Counted from the first letter of the stretch, positions 1-7,308 are shown. The stretch is DNA of 64,000 bases from Coriobacteriaceae bacterium AM113-163 (GCA_027673765.1 JAQDWB010000002.1:63743-127742), one strand, 5' to 3'. Notes: generated from the letters alone by a model not told the origin. A program made the numbers and translations.

Positions 1-95
1 CACACCTCGCCAAACAGCACATCGTCATTGAGCTGTGCGAACTTGGGGGCGAACTCCCCCAGGGCATCCCTGCCTGCCGTCTGTTTAATTGCCAT
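1..95 (-). CDS. Carboxymuconolactone decarboxylase-like protein, N-terminus only
   Basis: The first 31 codons of a gene that runs off the left edge. The start is the ATG at 95, preceded by a purine-rich GGGGGA ribosome site. The visible residues (MAIKQTAGRDALGEFAPKF, then QLNDDVLFGEV) match the opening of small carboxymuconolactone decarboxylase/AhpD-like proteins, which act on cyclic lactones or serve as peroxide-linked CxxC proteins. The active site is outside the window, so the reaction cannot be assigned. It is divergent from the merR gene at 248 and is its likely target. Confidence 0.6.
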   Translation of the reverse strand, partial: MAIKQTAGRDALGEFAPKFAQLNDDVLFGEV

Positions 96-193
96 GATCG
101 ATCTCCCCCTTTCGATGGTTTAGGTGCAAATCTGTTTCCGCATTACGGAACACCCTTTGCAATCCCTGTTCTAATGACGAGAATGAAGGTAAT

Positions 194-213
194 ACCTAAA
201 CCTGACTTTAGGT
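194..213. promoter_or_regulatory. Probable MerR operator (ACCTAAA/TTTAGGT dyad)
   Basis: A perfect 7-bp inverted repeat, ACCTAAA-N6-TTTAGGT, lies 35 to 54 bases upstream of the MerR start. A further TTTAGGT copy is at 119-125, closer to the divergent gene. MerR proteins bind dyads of about this size within promoters. Assigning it to this MerR is inference. Confidence 0.5.
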
Positions 214-247
214 CAAGGAATGAATTCGAGATTGATTCGGAGGAACC

Positions 248-688
248 ATGTACACAATCGGACAGGTGTCGGAGATGTTCGGCTTGCCCGCCTCAACGCT
301 GCGCTATTACGACAAGCAGGGATTGTTCCCGGCATTGGAGCGGACGTCCGGCATTCGGCAATTCGGCGATACGGAACTCGAGGCGCTTCGTGTCATCGAA
401 TGCCTCAAGAAAGCGGGGATGGAGATCAAGGACATCCGGCTGTTCATGGAATGGTGCGCGGAGGGTCCATCGACATACCCCAAACGCAAGGCCATGTTCG
501 AGGAGCGGAAGGCCCACATGGAGCTAGAGATCGCGAACATGAACCGCGCGCTGGACATGCTGAAGTACAAATGCTGGTTCTACGGGCAGCTGAATCAGGG
601 CGAGAATGAGACTGAGCTGAGGGCCATGATTCCCGACGGTTTGCCAGAAGATATCAAAGAGGCCTACGAGAACGCTCACGCTCGGTAG
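248..688 (+). CDS. MerR family transcriptional regulator
   Basis: A 146-residue regulator. The winged helix-turn-helix is at residues 1-70: YTIGQVSEMFGLPASTLRYY, the usual RYYD-x-GL turn (YYDKQGLF), then the second helix pair ending in DIRLFMEW. A dimerising helix follows (about 80-120). The C-terminus is short and has no cysteine cluster typical of metal sensors. The single Cys near residue 72 and the one near 111 do not make a metal site by themselves. The gene starts after GGAGGAACC and is divergent from the carboxymuconolactone decarboxylase-like gene, a common pairing for redox or small-molecule responsive MerR proteins. The ligand is unknown. Confidence 0.9.
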   Translation: MYTIGQVSEMFGLPASTLRYYDKQGLFPALERTSGIRQFGDTELEALRVIECLKKAGMEIKDIRLFMEWCAEGPSTYPKRKAMFEERKAHMELEIANMNRALDMLKYKCWFYGQLNQGENETELRAMIPDGLPEDIKEAYENAHAR

Positions 689-770
689 TACCAAAAACGC
701 CCCTTTTTAAACTCAACCATTGTTTAAGATGTTACAACTTAGGCAACAAGACTGGTTGCCCCGGTACGCA

Positions 771-807
771 ACGGGAGGGTCGACGCGACTGGAATCGACC
801 CTCCCGT
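771..807. terminator. Hairpin terminator between convergent genes
   Basis: A perfect 13-bp stem (771-783 with 795-807) and an 11-nt loop lie between the end of merR (+) and the end of the reductase gene (-). A short TTT follows on the plus side and there is no long T-run on either side, so its efficiency is uncertain. Confidence 0.6.
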
Positions 808-825
808 TTCCCAAACGGCATGAAG

Positions 826-1464
826 CTACTTGCTCACAACCGAGATGCGCTGGGCGACGTGGTCACCGGACTCGATCTCATCGACCATGGCAATCGCATA
901 GTCAGCGTACGAGAGCGTTGACTCGCCGCGGCTGTTGAGTGTGAACTCCTCGCCCGCCAAGATATACTCACCGGTGCGCTCGCCGTCGGCCTGGAAGTCA
1001 GCAGCAGGGGAAACGAAGGTCCATTTGAGGCCGTCCGTTTCGCGAAGGTGAGCAAGGACTTTGCCGGCCGCGGCGGACAGCGGCTTCCAGTCATCGGGGA
1101 AGTCCGGGCCCATATCGACGGTGACCGTATGCTCGGGGTTGACGAACAGCGAGCCCGCGCCACCCACTATGAGCAGGCGCACATCGGTGCCGACCAGCAC
1201 ATTAGCCAAGTGGATGCCCGCGTCGGTGATACCGGGGATGGTCTCGGGCGTCCAGCCGCCCACGGCGTCCACCACGGCGTCGAATCCTTCGAGGTCTTCC
1301 GTCGTGAGCTCGAGTGCGTCTTTGATGACGGAGTTCTGAGCGGCGGTCCTATTCTCGCCGCGTACGATGGCGGTCACGTCGAATCCGCGACGCACGGCCT
1401 CCTCAACGATGAGGCTGCCGGCCCTGCCGTTCGCTGCTACAACTGCGATTTTCTTGGTCATCAT
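826..1464 (-). CDS. NAD(P)-binding (NmrA/YwnB-like) oxidoreductase
   Basis: A 212-residue atypical short-chain dehydrogenase fold. The dinucleotide-binding loop is at the extreme N-terminus (KIAVVAANGRAGSLIVEEA, a GxxGxxG-like variant), followed by the GFDVTAIVR strand. The middle segment LLIVGGAGSLF and a conserved-looking late segment (TFVSPAADF) are typical of NAD(P)H-binding proteins annotated as NmrA-like or SDR family. Substrate unknown. The first two codons are both ATG; RBS GAAAGGAAAG. It is divergent from an HxlR regulator, an arrangement common for redox-stress reductases. Confidence 0.8.
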   Translation of the reverse strand: MMTKKIAVVAANGRAGSLIVEEAVRRGFDVTAIVRGENRTAAQNSVIKDALELTTEDLEGFDAVVDAVGGWTPETIPGITDAGIHLANVLVGTDVRLLIVGGAGSLFVNPEHTVTVDMGPDFPDDWKPLSAAAGKVLAHLRETDGLKWTFVSPAADFQADGERTGEYILAGEEFTLNSRGESTLSYADYAIAMVDEIESGDHVAQRISVVSK

Positions 1465-1625
1465 GCTTTCCTTTCGACCTGCGGCACTCGACGCCGCTTT
1501 CCTTGCAGCTCATACGATACGCGTCAAAGGTATATAATGGAAAGTAGGCACATAAAAGTGCTGTAAGCACCAAAAGGAAACTAATGTAAATGACGTGCAT
1601 GATTGCAGACGGAGGTTTCGCGAAC

Positions 1626-1976
1626 ATGACAACACCGACTTTGGAGAACCTGCCTGCCTGCCCAGTGGAGACAACGCTTTTGCTCATCGGCAACAAGTGG
1701 CAGGTGCTCATCCTGCGCGAACTCTCGCTCAAAGGCACGATGCGCTTTAAGGAGCTGCAACGCTCGATCGGCAAGATTTCGCAGAAAGTTCTGACCAGCA
1801 ACCTACGAACCATGGAGGAAACGGGGCTCGTTCATCGTGAAGCGTTCGCAGAGGTGCCCCCACGGGTGGAGTACTCGCTCACCGACCTGGGACAGACACT
1901 CAGACCCGTTCTTGACGCAATGAGAGCTTGGGGCGAGAACTACAAGGAGCAGCTCCGCGGCGGCGGGCTTCGATAA
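1626..1976 (+). CDS. HxlR family transcriptional regulator
   Basis: A 116-residue winged-helix protein. The start is placed at the ATG at 1626 because it follows GGAGG and gives the usual HxlR opening, with the conserved CPVETTL...IGNKWQVLILREL at residues 9-31. An in-frame ATG at 1590 would add 12 residues. The recognition region is RFKELQRSIGKISQKVLTSN, followed by the wing (PRVEYSLTDLG). HxlR proteins often sense aldehydes or disulfide stress through the N-terminal cysteine, which is present here. It probably controls the divergent reductase at 826-1464. Confidence 0.88.
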   Translation: MTTPTLENLPACPVETTLLLIGNKWQVLILRELSLKGTMRFKELQRSIGKISQKVLTSNLRTMEETGLVHREAFAEVPPRVEYSLTDLGQTLRPVLDAMRAWGENYKEQLRGGGLR

Positions 1977-2247
1977 GTAGCTCCTACTGGTTACACGCCT
2001 ACAGAAACCCCTCCGTCCTATCGCCATCACGGGAAACCCTCCTCCTTGGTTCTCGCCGCAAACGGCTTCGAGGCCGCGCTGGCAGTCCCGGCACGGCTGG
2101 AGTCGGCCCGCGCGAGCAGCGGAAAGGGACACACGCCCTTTACCAAGGTAGATTGCTGCTTTCGCTTCCCGTTCCTTCCGCAGTATTCTCAAGGCGGATG
2201 CGCGGCCCGCGCTCTTGGCGCCTAGGGGGCGTCGCCGTCACATCGTT

Positions 2248-2829
2248 TCATTCGCGTCTCTCTTTAGCGTTGGCAAGACGTCGGTTCGTGCCGTTCGGGT
2301 GCACGCAGGTTTTGATAATGCGCACCATCTCATCGATAGGCGTTTCGCAGCCGCTCCGAATCCAGTCCTGTACCACGGCAGAGAGCCCATGCACATAAAA
2401 ACTGATGACGAAGGCCCGCTGCTCGCTGGGATAGCCAAAGCGCTCCAACACTGGGTCGATGATGTGCTTCGCTAGGGCCTCGAATCGCTCCTGAGCTTGC
2501 AGCGTATGCCCGTTTGCGAGCATCGCGCGATAGATGGAGCAGTTGTCTTGGACGAACTCGAGGTAGGGCCTCAGATACTCGTCGGTTACGAAAACGAGCT
2601 CGTCGAGGGGAGCCGTACGGATAGCCCCGATCGTGTCTGCGGCGCTTTGTTCAAAGCGCTCGAAGAACTTGGTGTTCATATGCTCCGAACACTCCTTCAC
2701 GAGGTCAGGGACACCCTGGTAGTGAAGGTAGAACGTAGAGCGACCCACCCCTGCCTTCTTGCAAATCTCCTTAACGGTTATGAACTCCGCGCCCTTGTTC
2801 TGCAGCAAGTCGAGCAAAGCCTCGTCCAT
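2248..2829 (-). CDS. TetR/AcrR family regulator, possibly truncated at its N-terminus
   Basis: A 193-residue TetR-type repressor. The helix-turn-helix is at residues 15-45 (FITVKEICKKAGVGRSTFYL), followed by an all-helical ligand domain. The start is odd: the ATG used has no good ribosome site, and the frame remains family-like upstream (SRYFTTAQL, the usual first helix) until a TAG at 2857-2859. Beyond the TAG the frame is still open to a GTG, suggesting that a full-length gene was cut by a nonsense mutation. The shortened protein lacks part of DNA-binding helix 1. The membrane-protein gene at 2901-3254 lies directly upstream on the same strand. Confidence 0.75.
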   Translation of the reverse strand: MDEALLDLLQNKGAEFITVKEICKKAGVGRSTFYLHYQGVPDLVKECSEHMNTKFFERFEQSAADTIGAIRTAPLDELVFVTDEYLRPYLEFVQDNCSIYRAMLANGHTLQAQERFEALAKHIIDPVLERFGYPSEQRAFVISFYVHGLSAVVQDWIRSGCETPIDEMVRIIKTCVHPNGTNRRLANAKERRE

Positions 2830-2900
2830 AAGCTGCGCCGTCGTAAAGTATCTGCTCTACTGCCTGTTCACCCAAGCCCGCCTCTCCCTGATGCCAAAAG

Positions 2901-3254
2901 CTATTCGCCGGCAATTTCCTTGGCAAGCTCCATTATCTCAAAGGCGTATTTCTTCTTAGAGGTTTCCAGAATCCAGCGATACAGGACCAGGTTCACGCTT
3001 GCGCCTGCGATACCCAAGATACCAAGGACGATTCCGAGCACAAACAACGTGCCCTCGCCAGGTCCCAGCACACCCATGGTCAGGCACATGCCCACACCCA
3101 ACAACAGCGAAGAAGCGATGCCAAAGCTGTAGGCGAAGACGTTCGCGGGGCGCTTTGCTTTGGCATCGAGCTTCTTGAGCGCGGTGAGCTTGGAGGCGCT
3201 TTTGGGCGCGTATTGCTTGGCGATCGATTCCGCGCAGATCTTGTCGGTGTCCAT
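2901..3254 (-). CDS. Small two-helix membrane protein upstream of tetR
   Basis: A 117-residue protein that begins at an ATG with RBS GGAAG. Residues 1-45 are hydrophilic and lysine-rich (KLTALKKLDAKAKRPANVFA). Two glycine-rich transmembrane segments follow (about 46-70, GIASSLLLGVGMCLTMGVLG, and 75-97), then a short basic and acidic tail. No enzymatic motif is visible. Such small membrane proteins are often encoded next to TetR regulators in Firmicutes and Coriobacteria and may be the regulated gene here. Function unknown. Confidence 0.7.
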   Translation of the reverse strand: MDTDKICAESIAKQYAPKSASKLTALKKLDAKAKRPANVFAYSFGIASSLLLGVGMCLTMGVLGPGEGTLFVLGIVLGILGIAGASVNLVLYRWILETSKKKYAFEIMELAKEIAGE

Positions 3255-3388
3255 GTTTTCTTCCTTTTCTCTATGGCTTGTTCGACAACCCAAGAATAGG
3301 AAGAACGTGCAGGCGATTGGAGAACACAAACGGGACGTTGTGTCCATGTTATATCGGCGAATGTCGACACTCGCCGCAACTGCTCGGA

Positions 3389-3538
3389 ATGATGATTGCG
3401 CTGTATTTCGTTATCAAATGGGCAGTGAAAAACGGCATAAAAGAAGCCTACGGTGCTGTCACTGGCAAGAATACCGCTGAAGATATCCAAAACGAAAAAG
3501 AGTTGAAAGAACTTGGATTGGATCAAGAGGATCGATAA
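3389..3538 (+). CDS. Small single-pass membrane protein
   Basis: A 49-residue protein from the ATG-ATG pair at 3389. One N-terminal transmembrane helix (MMIALYFVIKWAV) is followed by a charged tail that includes KNGIKEAYGAVTGKN and an acidic/basic end (KELKELGLDQEDR). The helix plus the amphipathic tail looks like a genuine short protein, resembling small Clostridia membrane proteins of unknown function. The ribosome site is weak, and the open frame extends upstream to 3278 without convincing protein character. Confidence 0.45.
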   Translation: MMIALYFVIKWAVKNGIKEAYGAVTGKNTAEDIQNEKELKELGLDQEDR

Positions 3539-3609
3539 ATCCAGTTTCACTGCCCCTAAAACGGCCTCGCTTTGTCCTCGGGGACAATGATGCTCACTCA
3601 TTCATTTGA

Positions 3610-3870
3610 ATTCGTCTTGAGGAGCGCCTTGACGCGCAGAGCGTAACGTGTGGCCTAGAGAGGTCGTCCCCTGCGCTTTGTCCTTCGCGCGCCCGTGCTT
3701 ACCTTGATAAGGTCGGCATCACGAAAGAGCATCGCTTCCTCGAGGTACCTGTCACGATTCCTGAGTCTGCTGCATTTCAAGAGCTGCTCCTAAAACTCGA
3801 ATCTGATTACACTTTTGGGAGTTTCATAACTCTGCGCCACAAGATGAGCAAAGAACGCACCTCGATATGA
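3610..3870 (+). pseudogene. Remnant of an unrecognised gene
   Basis: An 86-codon open stretch with no in-frame ATG, GTG or TTG that ends at the TGA at 3868. Its second half has good protein character (VGITKEHRFLEVPVTIP, then FGSFITLRHKMSKERTSI), so it looks like the C-terminal part of a gene that lost its 5' end. I do not recognise the family. Confidence 0.35.
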
Positions 3871-4177
3871 ATCGACTAATGGAATTACGCACCTGCCGTG
3901 AGGCAGGCAGCCTGCTCAATCATCGCGGACTGCCAATTGATAAACCCCAAAAGCCGGACCGCACGGCGGCGCCCGTTTCGCTAAATCGGCTTGATGGAAT
4001 GGCGGATCACGGTCTTGAGCTTCAATAGCTGGATGCGTTCAGAAATGGACACGAAGGCCCTCGGGTGTCATTCAAATCCAGTCTGCATCTTGGTTCCTCG
4101 ACTGCGCAGCTTGGTTAAACGCCGAAGGTTCAGCTATCTTCGTCAGCTAGCATGAGAGCAACCCGAAGGGAGGACGC
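3871..4177. other. Intergenic stretch, leader of the LytTR gene
   Basis: No coding sequence is evident. A short dyad (GGACAC...GTGTC near 4050-4072) and the ribosome site GGGAGG just before 4178 are the only signals seen. The promoter of the LytTR-DUF3021 pair must lie here. Confidence 0.4.
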
Positions 4178-4651
4178 ATGAAGATCACAATCGAAGAGCG
4201 AGAAGCAGCTCAAGATATAGAAGTCACGATCGTCTGCGTAAGGGTCGATCGCCGCGTGCTTGATATAACGGCTCGGCTGCGCATGCTTGACAGGAAGGTG
4301 ACGGGCACGGCCGACGGCTGCACGCGCGTGCTGAGCGCAGAAGACGTCCTGTTCATCGAGTCGGTCGACAAGCACACGTTCATTTATACGGCCGACACGG
4401 TTCTCGAAACGGGCCTGCGCCTTTACGAGATGGAGGAGCGCCTGTCGGACTGCGACTTCCTGCGCATCGCGAAAGGTTGCATCGTCAACTTCCGCGCGAT
4501 CACCGCCCTCAAGCCCGACGTCAACGGCAGGATCATCGCCACCTTGGAAAACGGTGAGCAGGTCGTTATCTCGCGCCAGTATGCGCCCGACGTCAAATCG
4601 AAGCTCGGTCTGAAGCAGTCGAAACGAAGGAAGGGAGACCGAAATGATTAA
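4178..4651 (+). CDS. LytTR-domain transcriptional regulator without receiver domain
   Basis: A 157-residue protein. Residues 1-45 form a short N-terminal part. Residues 50-148 are a LytTR DNA-binding domain: the strand EDVLFIESVDKHTFIYT, the middle LYEMEERLSDCDFLRIAKGC and the end NGEQVVISRQYAPDVKSKL. No phosphoacceptor receiver is present, so this is not a classical response regulator. Its stop overlaps the start of the DUF3021 gene by 8 bases. This matches LytTR regulatory systems such as HdrRM/BrsRM of streptococci, where the membrane protein holds the activator inactive. Confidence 0.9.
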   Translation: MKITIEEREAAQDIEVTIVCVRVDRRVLDITARLRMLDRKVTGTADGCTRVLSAEDVLFIESVDKHTFIYTADTVLETGLRLYEMEERLSDCDFLRIAKGCIVNFRAITALKPDVNGRIIATLENGEQVVISRQYAPDVKSKLGLKQSKRRKGDRND

Positions 4652-5123
4652 CAGGGACATTATCGACACCGATAAAAAGACGCCCGCGGAAAACCTCGGA
4701 CAACTCGTGAAAAGCACCTGTATCGGCTTCACTGTTGCCATGATAGCCTTCTTGGCATTAGGGACTTGTTTCGCTGATGACACCGCCAAGCAGGGCATTA
4801 ACTATTGCTGGTCGATTCTCGCCGCGTGCGTCACCGTCCCCGCGCTGCAGTTCGTGTTCTTCACGCCCGCGGTGATCAGACAGATGGCGTATCCCGCGCG
4901 CCTGGCGCTGTTCGACGTTTGCCTCTACGCAGCCCTCTGTGCATTGGCGTTTGTCTTTGCTTGGGTTCCCGTGAACAACCCCGGGGCGTGGGTTACCTTC
5001 ACGGTTGTCTTTCTCGCCATCCTGGCGGTCCTCACTCTTGCTTTCAACGCCAAGCTGAGCCGCGAGACCCGCGAATTGAACGACAGGCTCGCGGAATACC
5101 GCAAGAGCAAGGAGACGGAATAA
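4644..5123 (+). CDS. DUF3021-type four-helix membrane protein
   Basis: A 159-residue integral membrane protein with four predicted transmembrane helices (about 27-45, 55-75, 87-107 and 113-133) and a charged coiled tail (RETRELNDRLAEYRKSK). The topology and its place right behind a LytTR-only regulator fit the DUF3021 family, which acts as the membrane-bound antagonist of the regulator. Translation is probably coupled through the 8-base overlap. The signal it senses is unknown. Confidence 0.85.
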   Translation: MINRDIIDTDKKTPAENLGQLVKSTCIGFTVAMIAFLALGTCFADDTAKQGINYCWSILAACVTVPALQFVFFTPAVIRQMAYPARLALFDVCLYAALCALAFVFAWVPVNNPGAWVTFTVVFLAILAVLTLAFNAKLSRETRELNDRLAEYRKSKETE

Positions 5124-5177
5124 GGGTATAGCTGAGCATTATCGATGCTGGGCAAACCCTTACTCCCGATCCTCGGA

Positions 5178-5434
5178 TTACCGCCCAGCGCGAGGACCTG
5201 ATGCCAAGGCCGGCGCAGGGCGATGCTCGGCCCCGTTCGCTACCCCAAGCGCTTCCTGCGCGGTCACGCCCTTGTAGCCCCCGTTCGCGCGCATAAGCGG
5301 GTTCATGTGCAGGGGAATGTCGATCCAGGTGCCGCTTGCTCGGTCAGCCTGATCGGATTGGAGGAAGACGACCTCGTGTTCAGCATAGGCGATGGCGAAA
5401 CTTCCTACGTATTGCGGTCTACCCAAGCCATCAT
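5178..5434 (-). pseudogene. Frameshifted small gene of unknown function
   Basis: A strong ribosome site (GAGGAGG, 5440-5446) leads to ATG-ATG at 5434, but that frame closes after nine codons (MMAWVDRNT, TAG). A neighbouring frame is open from there to 5178 and reads like protein (YVGSFAIAYAEHEVVFLQSD, then GTWIDIPLHMNPLM). The simplest reading is one gene broken by a one-base change near 5405. I do not recognise the family. A plus-strand open frame over the same bases (5223-5471) has a poorer start. Confidence 0.45.
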
Positions 5435-5446
5435 TCGGTCCTCCTC

Positions 5447-5483
5447 GGTTTCGAAACTCGAATTTTTTTAAAGTTTCGAAACC
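5447..5483. promoter_or_regulatory. Paired TTTCGAAA operator in a divergent promoter
   Basis: A perfect 12-bp inverted repeat (GGTTTCGAAACT at 5447-5458, AGTTTCGAAACC at 5472-5483). Each arm is itself built on the palindrome TTTCGAAA, and the arms flank an AT-rich spacer. It lies between two strong, diverging ribosome sites (5440-5446 on minus, GGGGAGG at 5484-5490 on plus). It looks like a regulator-binding site for a divergent promoter. The regulator is unknown. Confidence 0.55.
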
Positions 5484-5494
5484 GGGGAGGCAAT

Positions 5495-5614
5495 ATGCAC
5501 AGGGATGCATCGAGGAGCAATTCCCAGTCGCGCCATGTCAGCAGCGATGCCGGGCGCATTCACGCGTGCTACAATGCGGGCATCAGAGATGAAAACACAG
5601 TCCCCGTCGGGTAG
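5495..5614 (+). CDS. Possible 39-residue ORF or remnant with strong RBS
   Basis: The ATG at 5495 follows GGGGAGG. The product is short and hydrophilic (MHRDASRSNSQSRHVSSDAG, ending in DENTVPVG) with no recognisable domain. It may be the broken beginning of a gene divergent from 5434, or a leader peptide. It overlaps the structured region proposed as the yjdF leader. Confidence 0.25.
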   Translation: MHRDASRSNSQSRHVSSDAGRIHACYNAGIRDENTVPVG

Positions 5615-5702
5615 TCGTGGGCGTGCGGGAGTCCGCATCAGTAACCTGCCTCCTTGGTTGTCCCTTCTCTGCATGGTCATCTACATAAAGGAGGAACCAA
5701 CC
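5575..5702 (+). promoter_or_regulatory. Probable yjdF-motif riboswitch leader
   Basis: The region upstream of yjdF can form several hairpins (CATC/GATG at 5581-5591, CCC/GGG at 5603-5611, TGCGG/CCGCA at 5624-5637). It also contains CCTCCTT at 5649-5655, exactly complementary to the AAGGAGG ribosome site at 5688-5694, so the ribosome site can be masked. Genes of the yjdF family are the namesake of the azaaromatic-sensing yjdF RNA. I cannot confirm the full consensus by eye. Confidence 0.5.
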
Positions 5703-6122
5703 ATGCAGATCAGCGTGTCATCCACCCTGACCGTATATCATGACGGCCAATTCTGGGTCGGGCTGGCGGAGCATGTCGAGGACGGCAGATACGGCGTCGT
5801 CCGCATCGTCTTCGGTGCAGAACCGTCCAATGAGGAAATCCTGCAATTCGTTACAAGCAAATGGGCGAAGCTCTCGTTCTTCGGTGACGAGGCCACGGAA
5901 ACAAGCAAGCCCGCGAAGAATCCCAAGCGACGCGCTCGCGAGGCAGCGAAAGCCCTTAAGCGGCCCGCGGTGAGCACCAAGGCACAACAGGCGCTCGCAG
6001 CACAGCGGGAAGCGATGAAGCGGGAGTCGGCTCAAGCAAGAAGCCAGCGTCGCGCGGATGAGGCGGAGGCGCGCTTCGAGCAGCGAAAGCTGAAGCGCAA
6101 GCAGAAGCATCGTGGGCATTGA
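5703..6122 (+). CDS. yjdF: YjdF family (DUF2992) protein
   Basis: A 139-residue protein starting at the ATG after AAAGGAGG. The N-terminal half carries the family signature (TVYHDGQFWVGLAE, VVRIVFGAEPSNEEILQFV). The C-terminal half is a very basic, alanine/arginine/lysine-rich helix (about 70-139), as usual for YjdF. The molecular role is not established; the family is linked to handling of toxic azaaromatic compounds through its riboswitch. It is preceded by a leader that can hide the ribosome site. Confidence 0.85.
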   Translation: MQISVSSTLTVYHDGQFWVGLAEHVEDGRYGVVRIVFGAEPSNEEILQFVTSKWAKLSFFGDEATETSKPAKNPKRRAREAAKALKRPAVSTKAQQALAAQREAMKRESAQARSQRRADEAEARFEQRKLKRKQKHRGH

Positions 6123-6330
6123 TCGCCATGTGCAGCAAGGCAGACCATATACAGCAGTGGGGCCAGTTCCACTTGAAGCCGACGCCGCGTAGACGCTGAT
6201 GGTGACGGCTATGCACGGGCACGGGCGCGCCGCCGCACTTCACAGCTTGTTTCTCAAGTATTTGGGACGCACACGCGGCGTTCAAAAATGCGGAGCGACT
6301 CCACATGGCTCGAGACTGAGCCGAGGTGCC

Positions 6331-6780
6331 CTACTTCTCGCCCTCCAGCAGCCCCACGATACGGTCGATGTCGACGGCGAAGCGGGGCCTTCCCTCGCGC
6401 TCGCAGCGGTCGAGGTACGCCTGGCACTCGGAGACAATGCGCTTGGTGTTGCCGTCGATGATGCGCTGGAGCGTCTCGTAGTAGGCCGAGCCCTCGGTCC
6501 TGAAGCGGCGCTGGTAGGACTTGGTTATGGGGAACATCTTGATGTAGTGGATGCCGTGGCGACAGCCGGGGCTCGTCGTGGGGCGGGGTGGCAACGCAAA
6601 GTACTGGTCTTTGGGCACGTTGGGGGCGATGTTGGAATGCAGCGGCACGGCGAAGTCCCTGCGCTTCCCGCGGAAACGCAGCCTCACCACCACGATGCAG
6701 GGGAGATTGTGCTTAAGCATGAGCTCGCGGTCGCCCTCGACGAGGTCGAAGAAGTCCTGGGAGATGGATACGATCTTCAT
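6331..6780 (-). CDS. ToxN/AbiQ-like type III toxin-antitoxin toxin
   Basis: A 149-residue protein starting at the ATG at 6780 after GAGGGGG. It has the layout of ToxN/AbiQ endoribonucleases: a strand opening (MKIVSISQDFF), the FAVPLHSN segment with a lysine shortly after (VPKDQYF), the HGIHYIKMFPI segment, and a helical C-terminus. Such toxins cut RNA and are held inactive by a small repeated RNA encoded just upstream. The 140-nt untranslated leader fits an antitoxin RNA, but I see no tandem repeats. It could also be a stand-alone relative. Family assignment is by recalled pattern, not search. Confidence 0.6.
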   Translation of the reverse strand: MKIVSISQDFFDLVEGDRELMLKHNLPCIVVVRLRFRGKRRDFAVPLHSNIAPNVPKDQYFALPPRPTTSPGCRHGIHYIKMFPITKSYQRRFRTEGSAYYETLQRIIDGNTKRIVSECQAYLDRCEREGRPRFAVDIDRIVGLLEGEK

Positions 6781-6804
6781 CGGTTGCGCCCCCTCATACG
6801 AAGC

Positions 6805-6873
6805 GGGGCCCGCATCGCTGCAGGCCCCTACAGGTGGGCGATATTCTACGCCTTGCGGCACCCCGTCGCCCAC
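6805..6873 (-). ncRNA. Structured leader upstream of the ToxN-like gene, candidate antitoxin RNA
   Basis: Two strong inverted repeats lie in the transcribed leader: GTGGGCGA/TCGCCCAC (6834-6841 with 6866-6873) and GGGGCC/GGCCCC (6805-6810 with 6823-6828). No obvious tandem units are present, unlike classical ToxI. This is a candidate only. Confidence 0.35.
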
Positions 6874-6927
6874 GGAGGTTAAACGTACACGTAAGCCGTA
6901 CTCTGAAAGCCGCGGCTTCCGGCAAGT

Positions 6928-6955
6928 AGTTTATGCCACGAAAGGTCGCTTTCAA
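6928..6955 (-). promoter_or_regulatory. Candidate promoter for the toxin transcript
   Basis: On the minus strand TTGAAA (6950-6955) and TAAACT (6928-6933) are 16 bases apart, which is a reasonable sigma-70 pair. Transcription would start near 6920 and produce a leader of about 140 nt ahead of the toxin gene. Confidence 0.4.
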
Positions 6956-7044
6956 CGCGCATAGCTCGCAAAATAACACTCGCTGGGCCGTCACCCCTGG
7001 CCGTTACCCTCCAATCTTCATTGGAGTCAGCAGGTCAATTCATA

Positions 7045-7095
7045 TAGTTATGGGGGGGTATCCTAAAGGAAATCAATTTTATACCCCCATAACTA
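7045..7095. terminator. Hairpin TAGTTATGGGGG/CCCCCATAACTA
   Basis: The arms (7045-7061 and 7081-7095) match in full except for two extra G residues on the left; the loop is about 19 nt. A short T-rich run follows on the plus side. It separates the toxin locus from the methyltransferase cluster and could be a terminator or a relic of an element end. Confidence 0.4.
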
Positions 7096-7308
7096 AGGAA
7101 TTTTCTATTCCCACTCAATGACTAGGGCCCTGGTGTAATTGGCTGGATCACCGTTCCGGGAACCGGTATCGACCTACCTGTCCGCCGAGCTCTTTCTTCA
7201 GCTCCAGCCTAGTATCTGATTCGCGCCGTTATAAGCGAAAACCGAAGAGATGCGTCTTAGCCAAGAAAAGAAGGTTAGCCTCATCTTACTGCATGATTCG
7301 TGTGTTAT

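Noticed and set aside
5223-5471. An 82-codon plus-strand frame overlapping the broken gene at 5178-5434
   Set aside because: Poor ribosome site and weaker protein character than the opposite strand.
7105-7185. A short minus-strand frame ending NYTRALVIEWE, similar in its last residues to GuaA
   Set aside because: Too short, closed by a stop upstream, and the match is only four residues (IEWE).
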